Source: CAIVVT01 sp052145115 (GTDB lineage: Bacteria > Acidobacteriota > Terriglobia > Bryobacterales > Bryobacteraceae). Taken from it: a stretch of DNA of 64,000 nucleotides. A model generated the notes under the pieces. The model did not search any database. It saw nothing but the letters and a program-made list of their open reading frames with translations, and was not told the origin of the DNA. Position numbers and translations under genes: made by a program. The DNA lies in the NCBI GenBank assembly GCA_052145115.1, contig JBKQPG010000017.1:19320-83319 (forward strand), in the 5' to 3' direction. Below, in pieces: positions 27,279-35,703 of the stretch; the first letter of the stretch is position 1, and the number at the start of each line of letters is the position of its first letter.

Positions 27279-28610
27279 TTACGAAATCTTCGGAAACAGA
27301 TTCGGCGCGGTGACCTGCGCCGCCAGGATCAGCGAAAGCGCGAACAGGACGATAATGATGGTCCAGTTCACGTAGTTGTTCCAGGGCTTGTTGGCGTAAT
27401 CGCCCAGCAGCTCCCGGTCGTTCAACAACAGTTGCAGGAAGATGATCGCCGAGGGCAGAATCACTCCCGCCAGGACCTGCACGCCCAGAATGATCAGTTG
27501 CAGCGGGGCGCGCGGAATCAGCACCAGGCCGGCCGCCGCGGCCACACACAGCGAGTAAACGAAGTAGAAGCCCTTGGCCTTGGAGAACGGAAGCTGCAGG
27601 CTGTGCGGCCAGCCCCGCACCTCGCCGTAGGCCCAGGCGCTGGAGAGCGAAATGGCCGTCGTGCCCAGCACCGCGGCGTTGATCATCATCAGCAGAATGA
27701 GGTTTTTCACCAGCGGCCCCGCGAAGCTGCCGATATCGACGGCCATCTGCGCCGGATCGGTGAAATGGAAGCCGTGCACGTGTGAGGCGTTGCCGGCGAT
27801 CATCATGCAAGCGGCGGCGGTGACCGTGACGCAGGCGCCCAGGAAGGTGTCCAGGCGCGCCATGCCGAGGTCGGCGAAGCGCAGCTTCTTATCGGCGATG
27901 CAACTCTGCTGGAAGAAGAGCTGCCACGGTGCGACGGTAGTGCCGACCACTGCGATCACCAGGAAGGTCAGGTCGGCGGTGATGCCGCCCCCCGGCATGG
28001 ACGGGAGGATCGAGTTGCGGGCCACCGCGCCCATATCCGGCCGCATCATGAAGGCGATATAAAACCAGGCCAGATCGAGCAGGCACAGGAAGACCACGGT
28101 CCGCTCCCAGCGCCGGTAGCTGCCCGTGACGGTGATCAGGATCAGCGCCGCGGCCGAAAGGGGTACGCCGAAGACCGGGTTTACGCCCATTTTGTTGAGC
28201 GCCAGGTCAATCGCAGCGAACTCGGTGACCAGCGTGAGGAAATTGACCAGTTCCAGGTCGACCAGCGAGAACAGGCCCCACCAGTGGCCGAAACGCTGGT
28301 AGATCATGGCGGCGTGGCCCTTGCCGGTGGCGATGCCCAGGCGGACGACCATCTCCTGGATGAAATACGTGACTGGCAGCAGGAGCGCGACGACCCACAG
28401 CAGATGATTGCCATATTGGGCGCCGGCCTGGGAATAGGTGGAGACGGCGCCGGCGTCGTTGTCGGCGACCATGACGATCAGGCCCGGGCCGAAGACCACG
28501 AGGAAGGTGAGCAGGCGGTGCAGCCACTTGCTTCGAACGACCGTGCCGCGGACGGAGGGAGTCTCGACTTCCACTTCGTCCACGGCCAATGGAATCAACT
28601 TGTTCGTCAT
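27279..28610 (-). CDS. NRAMP-related transporter, probable Mg2+ type (NrmT-like)
   Basis: A 443-residue polytopic membrane protein of the NRAMP fold, preceded by AAGGAGG. Canonical Mn2+/Fe2+ NRAMPs have DPGN in helix 1 and an MPH motif in helix 6. Here helix 1 reads VADNDAGAVSTYSQAG and helix 6 region reads TTVAPWQLFFQQS, so both signature motifs are altered. This matches the NRAMP-related Mg2+ transporter subgroup. The leader carries an M-box riboswitch (28990-29172), strong independent support for Mg2+ as substrate. A small membrane protein follows 14 bp downstream. Confidence 0.88.
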   Translation of the reverse strand: MTNKLIPLAVDEVEVETPSVRGTVVRSKWLHRLLTFLVVFGPGLIVMVADNDAGAVSTYSQAGAQYGNHLLWVVALLLPVTYFIQEMVVRLGIATGKGHAAMIYQRFGHWWGLFSLVDLELVNFLTLVTEFAAIDLALNKMGVNPVFGVPLSAAALILITVTGSYRRWERTVVFLCLLDLAWFYIAFMMRPDMGAVARNSILPSMPGGGITADLTFLVIAVVGTTVAPWQLFFQQSCIADKKLRFADLGMARLDTFLGACVTVTAAACMMIAGNASHVHGFHFTDPAQMAVDIGSFAGPLVKNLILLMMINAAVLGTTAISLSSAWAYGEVRGWPHSLQLPFSKAKGFYFVYSLCVAAAAGLVLIPRAPLQLIILGVQVLAGVILPSAIIFLQLLLNDRELLGDYANKPWNNYVNWTIIIVLFALSLILAAQVTAPNLFPKIS

Positions 28611-28920
28611 CGGGACACCTCCTTTCTCCGGCGCGGTCCGAGTTCACACAACGAACGCAAATGGAACCGGTATGCCGCTCTATCAGAGAGCAGCGGCTGG
28701 GCCGGGAGTCCGGCGGGTTTTCGTTTGGCAGGAGATGTCGGAGAGGAAGGTTTATGAGCCTTCGGCCCGCGCCACCCGTTTACTGCGGGCGCCACGGCCA
28801 CCGAAGCGGCAGAGCGAGGGACTCGCCCACCGGGTCAGCACCGCGGCGACCGCCAGCTGCCAGTGCTACTGGGAGGCTGGTCGTCGAGTACCATACCGCC
28901 TTTCCGCAGGCGAGTGGGGC

Positions 28921-28977
28921 TCAGGAGGGAAATGAAAAAGACCATTTCCCCCGGAGCGGAGAAATGGCCAGAAGCAT
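28921..28977 (-). other. Possible leader peptide and hairpin in the NRAMP-like mRNA leader
   Basis: Just past the M-box, ATG at 28977 opens an 18-codon frame (MLLAISPLRGKWSFSFPS) ending in TGA. It covers a hairpin with 8-bp arms GGGAAATG/CATTTCCC (28927-28934 and 28943-28950). No clear ribosome site precedes the ATG. It may be chance or part of the expression platform, as short leader frames occur upstream of some other Mg2+ transporter genes. Confidence 0.3.
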
Positions 28978-28989
28978 AAAAATACTACT

Positions 28990-29172
28990 GAGGCCGGATT
29001 CCCCCACTGGTCCAAGCTTCAGCACCGCGCGCCGTCAGAGATCACAAGACCTCAGCCACATTAGGATGACCCTTAACCCGGGAAACCCTGGTCTACCCTT
29101 GAACATCTTTCGACGCTTTAGGGCAATGGCCTGTGTGCCACGCGGACGCCTCGCCTACCGAGGATCCATACA
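28990..29172 (-). promoter_or_regulatory. M-box (ykoK) Mg2+ riboswitch
   Basis: Read on the minus strand, the conserved M-box blocks appear in order: TAGGCGAGGC (29157-29148), GGCCATTGCCC (29131-29121), GTCGAAAGATG (29114-29104), AAGGGT, CTAATGTGGCTGAGG (29064-29050) and GGTGCTGAAGC (29026-29016). Spacing and length (about 168 nt) fit the Bacillus mgtE M-box. A bulged P1 can form between GGATCC near 29165 and GGAATCC near 28997. CTGAGG inside the aptamer can alternatively pair with CCTCAG at 28993-28988, just before TTTTT (28982-28978), a candidate expression switch. It lies about 380 nt upstream of the NRAMP-like ATG. Mg2+ binding would be expected to lower expression. Confidence 0.85.
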
Positions 29173-29220
29173 ACTCAAGGCAACTCAACCTTTTGCAAGA
29201 TCTTCGTCACCCATCTATAC

Positions 29221-29248
29221 CTTATCGCGCGGGAAACGGATTCGTCAA
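29221..29248 (-). promoter_or_regulatory. Putative promoter of the M-box/NRAMP-like operon
   Basis: On the minus strand TTGACG (29248-29243) is followed after 16 bp by GATAAG (29226-29221), placing a transcription start some 40 nt before the M-box. The -10 match is weak. The position is reasonable for the riboswitch transcript. Confidence 0.4.
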
Positions 29249-29259
29249 CCCTAAAAACC

Positions 29260-29718
29260 GCCGCCGGGGTGACTTTTTGGTGAAAAAATCCGCGGCGACA
29301 AAAGGAAACCGTGAGCGGGTGAGCGGACGCGATCCGCGCCGCCGTACTCTCAAAAAAGGGACCCGGGGAATCGACTGGGGGGTACTGGAGTGGACTGGTT
29401 CAGGGTTGAGAAGGGGTGTATGAGGTGTCGGGATCGAACTGAGGAGACTCGATCCCCGGGTCCGCCCTGGGAACCATCACAGCCTGCACAGGTGCACGGC
29501 TTGGGCCAAACCAACATTGATTGAAAACAAGAGGCTTACTGCATGCGCGCGGATTCGGGGCAAGCGTATAAGTCCCGAACTGGGACCGGCCGGGCTGGCG
29601 CTGCCGCCGCCGTCCCGGCGGCTGTGCCAAATTGGGGCGCGGCAGACAAGAAGTGCCCGCCATGAGGATCCAGGCCGGCCCCGGGTGACGAGACAGGCGC
29701 GGCGGCGGCGCGCGCGGC
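29260..29718. other. Gene-free stretch with hairpins
   Basis: I see no convincing gene here. It holds a nested stem (CGCCGC...GCGGCG around an inner TTTTT/AAAAA stem, about 29259-29297) and a perfect stem GGGATCGA/TCGATCCC (29430-29456). Short frames lack ribosome sites and family motifs. It separates the MITE-terminated TolC-like gene from the M-box promoter. Confidence 0.5.
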
Positions 29719-29896
29719 TTAGGGCCTGTTCACGCTACCCGAACGGATGGCGTTGCGTGCAGGGACGGGGCCGGTTTTCCCGATTTCCGCGTCGCTCGTC
29801 GCTCGCAGACGCCCGGTATGCGTCGCTCCTCGCTTCTGGAACTCTTCAAAAACCGGCTCCCGTCGCCACCGTCCGCGTAGCGTGAGCAGGCTCTAG
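29719..29896. mobile_element. MITE-like inverted-repeat element, copy 2 (short form)
   Basis: About 177 bp related to the element at 13198-13468. Its ends are GGGCCTGTTCACGCTAC and, reversed, GAGCCTGCTCACGCTAC. Relative to copy 1 the A in CACACTAC is G in both arms here, so base pairing between the termini is preserved by a double change. The central ~120 bp are nearly identical to copy 1, and about 95 bp near the left end are missing. It sits at the 3' end of a minus-strand gene and provides that gene's TAG stop. Confidence 0.8.
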
Positions 29897-31845
29897 TTCT
29901 GGGGCCTGGTGATGGGCAGCGAGGACTTGCCGGTCTGGGCCTCGGCCAGCTCCACGTGGTTCTTGTCGAGCACCGTACCGGTTTGCAGGTCCAGGTTGAC
30001 CAGCGCCCGGTTGTAGGCGGCCAGTGAGGCCACTTCAGCGGCCTGGGCGGTGGCGAGGTCGCGTTGCGTCTGCACGACGAGGAAGGCGGTGGAAGCGCCC
30101 AGCGCGTATTTCTTGTTCTCGGCGTCCAGGGTCTGTTCCTGGAGGACGCGGGCCTTGAGCGACGACTGGTAGCGGGCGCGGGCCTGAACGACGCCGATCC
30201 AGGCATTCTGGACACTCACGCGGATGTTCTTGATCTGTTGTTGCTCGGCCAGTTCGGTCTGGCGGGCCGTGAGAGAATCGCGGATGTAGTCGGCCCGCGC
30301 GCTGCGATTGCGCAGCGTGGCAGAAAAGGTTAGCGTCAGGCCATAGTCGGGGAAGTTGCGGCGGAAGATCTGGCCGAGCAACGCGCCCTGGCCGCCGACG
30401 AAGAACGGATCCACCATTTGCATGATCGGAGAGCCGTTGTATGGCACCTTGTTTACGGAGCCGACCAGGCCGGTGTCGGCCACAAAGCCCTGCGCTGACA
30501 GGGTGGGCAGCAGCGCATTGCGGCTGCCGGCGAGGCCGATCTTGGCGTTATCCACATTGACGTGCGCCTGGGCGAGTTCCGGACGCAGCTTCAGCGCCTC
30601 GTCCACCAGGTTCTCGAGCTTCTCGGTGTATTCGCCCTCCGGCTTGACCAGGTGGTCGGTCGGAATCACGCGCACCAGCGCCACCGAAGGGCTGGCCACG
30701 CCGTTGCGGCTGAGGTAGTCCTTGATTATGGTCTCCTGCTGCAACAGCGTAGTGTCGGAGTTGGTCAGGTCCTGTTCGGCGGTGGCGACATTGGCCTCGG
30801 CGCGCACGACTTCGATCGGAGCCAGGGTCCCGATCTCAACTTGCTTCTTGTTGTCCTCATAGAACTGTTTCGCTACATCCAGGGCCTTCTGCTTCACCAG
30901 CACGTCCTCGCGGTCGCTGACTAGGTCCCAATACAGGCCAATGACGCCGGCCACGGTGACGTTGACCTGCTGCTGGAAGACCAGGTCCGAGAAGTGGATG
31001 TTGTTCTTGGCCACGCGGATGGTGCGGTTATTCACGGCCAGCCCGAAGCCCTGCAGCAGGTTCTGGGTGATCTGTACGGCCGCCGTGCCGCTGGTATTGG
31101 GATTCAGGGTGTTGAACGGGCTGTTGGTGGAAGTGTAATTCTGCGAATAGTCGGCGCTCACGGTGGTGCCGGTCAGAAACGATTGCTGGAATGCTTCGGT
31201 CCAGTTGCGCGAGTCGTACGCCAGCGAAGAGGTGCCCGCCGTAATCGTGTTGGCCTGGGGCGAGGAGTAATGGTTCAGCGCGCTCTGAACGTAGACCAGC
31301 GGATCGAGCACCGGAACCGTCGGGCCGGTCTGGGTGATTACGGTCCCGCCGGTAGTGGAACCAGCGGAAGTGCTGCCGCCACCCGATGATCCGCCGCTGG
31401 CGGAGGTGCCCCCGCCGGCCTGCACCGCGGCCGAACTCGGCGCGGCGCTCACGCTCGACGGCACGCCGCGCAGCAGGCCGCCGGCCTTGGCGCGGAGGTA
31501 ATCCGATTGCGCAATCTGCGGACCATAGCGCGCCACTTCGAGATCGATGTTGTTCTCGAGCGCCAGCGCGATCGCGTCCTCCAGCGACAGGTACAGTTTG
31601 CCGCCACGGATCAGCGCCTCGAGCCGGTTGGAGTTCTGCATGTTGATGGGCGGGATGGCCGGAGCCCGGAAGCTACGGGTCACAACATCGCCGGGGGAGC
31701 GCGGCACCTGCGGCTGGTCGCTGATGGAACTCGTGTGGCCCGTGCCGGATGACGCGGCCGGGCTCGGCGCGGACTGCGCCAAGCCCATCGGGCTCATCAG
31801 AAGCGCGCACAGCGCGCTGGCGATCAAAGGATGGAAGCGTCTCAT
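29893..31845 (-). CDS. TolC-family outer-membrane efflux protein
   Basis: A 650-residue exported protein with signal peptide MRRFHPLIASALCALLMSP and two outer-membrane efflux (OEP) repeats with long heptad-like helices (e.g. LALENNIDLEVARYG early, RQTELAEQQQIKNIRVSVQ late). Such proteins form trimeric channels for RND, ABC or MFS exporters. A Ser/Gly-rich insertion (about residues 125-150) is unusual. I use the ATG at 31845; an upstream start adds about 97 residues of non-family sequence before the signal peptide. No pump or adaptor gene is adjacent. The last codon and stop fall at the edge of the MITE copy 2. Confidence 0.9.
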   Translation of the reverse strand: MRRFHPLIASALCALLMSPMGLAQSAPSPAASSGTGHTSSISDQPQVPRSPGDVVTRSFRAPAIPPINMQNSNRLEALIRGGKLYLSLEDAIALALENNIDLEVARYGPQIAQSDYLRAKAGGLLRGVPSSVSAAPSSAAVQAGGGTSASGGSSGGGSTSAGSTTGGTVITQTGPTVPVLDPLVYVQSALNHYSSPQANTITAGTSSLAYDSRNWTEAFQQSFLTGTTVSADYSQNYTSTNSPFNTLNPNTSGTAAVQITQNLLQGFGLAVNNRTIRVAKNNIHFSDLVFQQQVNVTVAGVIGLYWDLVSDREDVLVKQKALDVAKQFYEDNKKQVEIGTLAPIEVVRAEANVATAEQDLTNSDTTLLQQETIIKDYLSRNGVASPSVALVRVIPTDHLVKPEGEYTEKLENLVDEALKLRPELAQAHVNVDNAKIGLAGSRNALLPTLSAQGFVADTGLVGSVNKVPYNGSPIMQMVDPFFVGGQGALLGQIFRRNFPDYGLTLTFSATLRNRSARADYIRDSLTARQTELAEQQQIKNIRVSVQNAWIGVVQARARYQSSLKARVLQEQTLDAENKKYALGASTAFLVVQTQRDLATAQAAEVASLAAYNRALVNLDLQTGTVLDKNHVELAEAQTGKSSLPITRPQN

Positions 31846-31995
31846 CGTATTGTCAGTCCTGCTGGGTCTGTCGGATCGCTCGGCGGATCCGCGATCTCTT
31901 CTCAGGAAACGCCTGCCAGTGGCCGGAAGTTCCCGAAAAACACATCCATGGTAACAGGCCGCCTGCGCGGCGCGCCGTGAGTGGTATCCTGTCGC

Positions 31996-32592
31996 ATGGT
32001 GACGATTCCCGCTTCCACCGTAATGGACCTGTTTGTCGAAACAGGCGCTTATCTCAAGGGCCATTTCCGGCTGACGAGCGGTCTGCACAGCTCGGAATAC
32101 CTGCAATGCGCGCTGGTGCTGCAGCACCCGCGCCATGCCGAGGCACTGGGCCGCGCGCTGGCCGAGGGCGTGGCGCGGCTAGCCGGGGGGCGCCCGATCG
32201 AGACCGTAGTTTCCCCGGCCATGGGCGGCCTGATTATCGGGCATGAAGTGGCGCGCGCGCTGGGCGCCCGGCATATTTTCACCGAGCGCGACGCCGACCG
32301 GAAAATGGTCCTGCGGCGGGGATTCGCTCTGCGGGCGGGCGAGATCGCCGTGGTGGTCGAGGACGTGGTTACCACCGGCGGCAGCTCGTTGGAAGTGGTC
32401 GAGGTGCTGAAAGCCGCCGGCGCGGAGGTGCTGGCCGCGGGGTCGATCATCGACCGCAGCGGCGGCCGCGCCGACTTGGGGCTGCCGCGCGTCGCGCTGG
32501 CCACTTTGAATGTCGTCGCCTGGGAGCCGGCACAATGCCCGCTGTGCGCGCAGGGGCTGCCGGTGGTGAAGCCGGGCTCGCGCCCGGCGTGA
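31996..32592 (+). CDS. pyrE: Orotate phosphoribosyltransferase
   Basis: Transfers phosphoribose from PRPP to orotate in UMP synthesis. The 198-residue protein has the N-terminal FVETGAYLKGHFRLTSG, AMGGLIIGHEVARAL, and the PRPP-binding loop VVVEDVVTTGGSSLEVV. A nearby upstream GTG and a downstream ATG (32023) are alternative starts. It is divergent from the TolC-like gene and lies 9 bp before truA. Confidence 0.95.
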   Translation: MVTIPASTVMDLFVETGAYLKGHFRLTSGLHSSEYLQCALVLQHPRHAEALGRALAEGVARLAGGRPIETVVSPAMGGLIIGHEVARALGARHIFTERDADRKMVLRRGFALRAGEIAVVVEDVVTTGGSSLEVVEVLKAAGAEVLAAGSIIDRSGGRADLGLPRVALATLNVVAWEPAQCPLCAQGLPVVKPGSRPA

Positions 32593-32601
32593 GGCGGCGG
32601 C

Positions 32602-33354
32602 ATGCGCCGCATCCGCATCGAAGTCGCGTACGACGGCACGGAGTTCCACGGCTGGCAGGTGCAGCCGGAGCTGAACACCATCCAAGGCGAACTTGAAAAG
32701 GCGGTCAGCAAGATCGAGGGCCGTGCGGTGGATGTGGCCGGCTCGGGACGGACCGACGCAGGCGTGCACGCGCTGGCGCAGGTGGCGGCGTTCTCCATCG
32801 AGAATCCGATCCCGCTCGACAACCTGCGGCGCGCCATCAACCGGCTGCTGCCGCGCGCGATCCGGGTCACCCGCGTCGAGGAGACTGGCGCGGCTTTCCA
32901 TCCGCGCTATGCGGCCAGGGCGAAGACCTACGAGTATCGAGTATGGCGCGCGGAGATCTGCCCGCCGATGCGGCGCCTGTATGTCTGCTATTTCCCCTAT
33001 CCGCTGGACGAGAAGCGCATGGCGGAGAGCGCGGCGGTGTTTCAAGGCGAGCACGATTTTTCGGCCTTCGCGGCCGCGGATGAGAAGGACGAACTGGGCC
33101 ACTCCAAGGTGCGGACAGTGTTCGATTCGGCGCTGTGGCGGGAGGGCGACGAGCTGATCTATCGCGTGCGCGGCAGCGGATTCCTGAAGCACATGGTGCG
33201 CATGATGATGGGCACGCTGATCGAGGCCGGGAAAGGCAACCTGGGGCGCGAGGAGCTGCTCCGGCGCCTCGAGCCGGGGTATGAAGGGAAAGCCGGTCCG
33301 GCGATGCCCGCCTCCGGGCTGTGCCTGATTTCGGTAGAGTACGAGCGAGAGTGA
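32602..33354 (+). CDS. truA: tRNA pseudouridine(38-40) synthase TruA
   Basis: Isomerises uridines 38-40 in the tRNA anticodon arm. The 250-residue protein starts RIEVAYDGTEFHGWQ, has the catalytic Asp in GRTDAGVHALAQ, and the C-terminal GSGFLKHMVRMMMG motif. It lies between pyrE (9 bp) and the nucleoside hydrolase (8 bp) and is likely co-transcribed with both. Confidence 0.96.
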   Translation: MRRIRIEVAYDGTEFHGWQVQPELNTIQGELEKAVSKIEGRAVDVAGSGRTDAGVHALAQVAAFSIENPIPLDNLRRAINRLLPRAIRVTRVEETGAAFHPRYAARAKTYEYRVWRAEICPPMRRLYVCYFPYPLDEKRMAESAAVFQGEHDFSAFAAADEKDELGHSKVRTVFDSALWREGDELIYRVRGSGFLKHMVRMMMGTLIEAGKGNLGREELLRRLEPGYEGKAGPAMPASGLCLISVEYERE

Positions 33355-33362
33355 GGGAACGA

Positions 33363-34322
33363 GTGTTGAAATCCATCGTTGTGCTACTCGCCGGGGCCGC
33401 ACTGGCCATGGCCGCACCCCCGGTACCCGTGATCTTCGACACCGACATCGGCAACGACGTCGACGACTGCCTGGCGCTGGCGATCCTGCACGCCTTCCAG
33501 AGCCGCGGCGAGGCGCGCATCGCTGCCGTGACGATCACCAAGGACAATGTCTGGGCGCCACGCCTGGTCTCGGCCATCAATCTCTTCTACGGCCGGCCGG
33601 AGATACCGGTCGGCGTGGTGCACGACGGCAAGACCCGGGACGACGGCTATCTCAAGAAGGCCATTGACGCAGGCCATTACAAGTACAAGGACGATGCGCG
33701 CGACGCCGTCACGGTGCTGCGCGAGGCGCTGCTCAGCGAAAAGGACGGGAGCTTGGTGATCGTCCAGGTGGGCTTCAGCACGAACCTGGCGCACCTGTTG
33801 GATTCACCCGACGGGAAGGAGCTCGCCGCGAAGAAGGTGAGACAACTGGTGATGATGGCCGGCGATTTCACGGGCGGCGGTCCGGAGTACAACGTGGTCA
33901 CGGACATTCCGGCGGCGCAGAAGGTGGCGCGCGAGTGGCCGACCCCGGTTATCTGGAGCGGATTCGAAGTGGGCCGCACGATCAAGTACCCGGGGGCGAG
34001 CATCGAGCGCGATTTCGGACCGCCGGGCGCGCATCCCGTGGGCGACGCCTACCGCCTGTACGGGAAGATGCCGCATGACCAGATGACCTGGGATTTGACC
34101 GCCGCGTTGTATGCGGTGCGGCCTGGGGACGGGTACTTCACGGCCTCGCCCGAGGGGACGGTGAGCGTCGACGATCGCGGCATGACTAAGTTCACGCCGG
34201 GGGCGGGCGGACGGCACCGCATTCTGTCGGTCGACGAGGTGCAGCGAACGCGCATCCTGGAAGCGTTCCTATGGCTCTGTACGCAGCCGCCGCAATCGCA
34301 CCTGGGCGGCCCCGGCCGATGA
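33363..34322 (+). CDS. Exported inosine-uridine-type nucleoside hydrolase
   Basis: Cleaves nucleosides to base and ribose. The 319-residue protein begins with a signal peptide (LKSIVVLLAGAALAMAAPP), followed by the Ca2+-binding motif DTDIGNDVDDCLAL characteristic of the family. The Asp/Asn-rich loops MMAGDFTGG and VIWSGFEVG follow. The GTG start at 33363 has GAGGGA upstream; a longer frame overlaps truA. With the signal peptide it probably scavenges nucleosides in the periplasm. Confidence 0.9.
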   Translation: MLKSIVVLLAGAALAMAAPPVPVIFDTDIGNDVDDCLALAILHAFQSRGEARIAAVTITKDNVWAPRLVSAINLFYGRPEIPVGVVHDGKTRDDGYLKKAIDAGHYKYKDDARDAVTVLREALLSEKDGSLVIVQVGFSTNLAHLLDSPDGKELAAKKVRQLVMMAGDFTGGGPEYNVVTDIPAAQKVAREWPTPVIWSGFEVGRTIKYPGASIERDFGPPGAHPVGDAYRLYGKMPHDQMTWDLTAALYAVRPGDGYFTASPEGTVSVDDRGMTKFTPGAGGRHRILSVDEVQRTRILEAFLWLCTQPPQSHLGGPGR

Positions 34323-34383
34323 GCCGGCAAAGCCCTGGCCGCGGCGAACGCCGCGTGACGCGTGTTAGCCTGAGATTACCGAG

Positions 34384-34803
34384 ATGAGCGAGAAGCCCGA
34401 AGTTCAATATCCACCGTTGCCGCCGGTGTCGAAGTGGCTGCCGGTGCTGGTTGTGGCCTGGCTGTTGCCCGGCGGCGGCCACTTCTATCTGAAGCGCAAC
34501 TACCGCGGGCTGATCCTTTCGGGCTGCATCCTGATCCCGTTTGTGATCGGACTGATGATGCGCGGCTACATCTTCCAGCCCGCGGGCGGCGACCTGCTGA
34601 CGACGGTGATCTACTACGGCGGCTTCATTGCCAACCTCGCGACGGGCCTGCCGTTCTTCATGACCAAGTGGTTCGGCTATGAATCGGCCGACGTGGCGGG
34701 GCACGTTGTGGACTACGGCACGAAGTTCCTGGTCACGGCGGGGCTGTGCAACATTCTGGCGATGGTCGACGCCTGGGAGATCGCAGTCGGGCGGAAGGAC
34801 TGA
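34384..34803 (+). CDS. Integral membrane protein, DUF6677-like
   Basis: A 139-residue protein with three to four predicted membrane helices (WLPVLVVAWLLPGGGHFYL, LILSGCILIPFVIGLMM, VIYYGGFIANLATGLPFF, FLVTAGLCNILAMVDAW). The PGGGHFYLKRNYRG segment resembles small TM2-type proteins. The role is unknown. It is followed 14 bp later by a 60-residue membrane protein. Confidence 0.7.
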   Translation: MSEKPEVQYPPLPPVSKWLPVLVVAWLLPGGGHFYLKRNYRGLILSGCILIPFVIGLMMRGYIFQPAGGDLLTTVIYYGGFIANLATGLPFFMTKWFGYESADVAGHVVDYGTKFLVTAGLCNILAMVDAWEIAVGRKD

Positions 34804-34817
34804 GGAGCGCGAGCGCG

Positions 34818-35000
34818 ATGAAACTGGCCTTAACGCACTTCGAGACGACGATCCTGCTGGCGCTGTTCATCTCGGCAGTACTGGGCATCGTCACGAAAAG
34901 GTCCGACCGCGAGCGGCTGATGTACGGTCTGACCTCGTTTGGATACTTCCTGGCCACGATCTTCGGCCTGGGCTGGCTGATGTACCTCGGCCATCGCTGA
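34818..35000 (+). CDS. Small membrane protein (60 residues)
   Basis: The ATG at 34818 gives a 60-residue protein with two hydrophobic segments (TILLALFISAVLGIV and FGYFLATIFGLGWLMYLGH) separated by a basic loop (TKRSDRERL), i.e. a small helical hairpin. It lies 14 bp after the DUF6677-like gene, probably in the same transcript. No family is recognised. Confidence 0.65.
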   Translation: MKLALTHFETTILLALFISAVLGIVTKRSDRERLMYGLTSFGYFLATIFGLGWLMYLGHR

Positions 35001-35076
35001 GCCACTCCTGAGCGCGGGCCAGCGGCGCGCTTCGTGTTACCCTTACCAGCATTCAGAGGCAACGCGCGAGGGAAGC

Positions 35077-35238
35077 ATGGCCAGGAAGAAGGAGATCATC
35101 GAGATCAAGATCGACCGGCTGAAGCTGATGCGCATCCCGGTCCCGCCGCCGGAGCAATTGCACGAGACCAAGAAGGAGAAGGCCGCGCGGGTCCGCAAGC
35201 AGAAGCACAAGCAGCCCCCCTACCCGAGCGAGGGCTGA
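35077..35238 (+). CDS. Small basic protein (53 residues)
   Basis: The ATG at 35077, with GAGGG six bases upstream, opens a 53-codon frame beginning MARKKEIIEIKIDRLKLMRI. It continues with a Pro-rich bend and a Lys/Arg-rich helix (KKEKAARVRKQKHKQ). Composition suggests nucleic-acid or ribosome association, which is inference. Codon bias is consistent with a real gene. Confidence 0.55.
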   Translation: MARKKEIIEIKIDRLKLMRIPVPPPEQLHETKKEKAARVRKQKHKQPPYPSEG

Positions 35239-35260
35239 GCCGCGCCTAGTTCGCCCGGCG

Positions 35261-35690
35261 CCGGGAATCAGGCGGCGGCGGAAGGAGCTGGGAGGCCGAC
35301 GCGCCCCGGGGAATGGCCGGCGCGGAGTGTGCCTGCAGGGGCGAGCGGAAGGTGCGCGCGGAAAACGAGAGGAACAAAGCCAAATGCGACACTTGTGTCG
35401 AAAAGTGTCGCATTTCGTCACACAGAGTATGACGAATCCGGCAACCGTGGATGGGCTGTCGGCGGAGTGGTTCACGGTTGACAAAAGATCTGTTATCAAC
35501 TTTTTACAGCGGTGATTGCGGCTGGGCGAGGTCCGTGCGGCGCTGTCGGCAGCAGATTGCAATGTATGACAATTCGACAGTGGTGTCGTGTCGTGTCGAA
35601 ATGTCGAATTCGGGTCCCAGAGGGGGGGCTGCAGAGGTAGCAGGTCGGGATCGGCCGGCTCACCAAAGGCCGGGGATCAGGCGGCTGCGG
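35261..35690. repeat. Gene-free island with flanking direct repeats and clustered TGTCG
   Basis: The island is bounded by imperfect direct repeats CCGGGAATCAGGCGGCGGCGG (35261-35281) and CCGGGGATCAGGCGGCTGCGG (35670-35690), 19 of 21 identical. Inside is a perfect 13-bp inverted repeat AAATGCGACACTT...AAGTGTCGCATTT (35382-35394 and 35403-35415). A run TGTCGTGTCGTGTCG with neighbouring CGACA and TGTCG half-sites lies at 35575-35606. A 28-codon frame from 35430 (MTNPATVDGLSAEWFTVDKR) has no ribosome site. No gene is convincing. Confidence 0.6.
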
Positions 35691-35703
35691 GTGCGGACCG
35701 CGG

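Noticed and set aside
28990..29172. yybP-ykoY Mn2+ riboswitch, expected for an NRAMP gene
   Set aside because: The paired loop motifs of that class are absent, while the M-box blocks match in order and spacing.
28589..29254. Plus-strand open frame over the M-box leader
   Set aside because: No start with a ribosome site and no protein motif; the minus-strand RNA structure explains the conservation.
35575..35606. CRISPR array from the TGTCG repeats
   Set aside because: The repeats are 5 bp units without regular spacers, and no cas gene is present.
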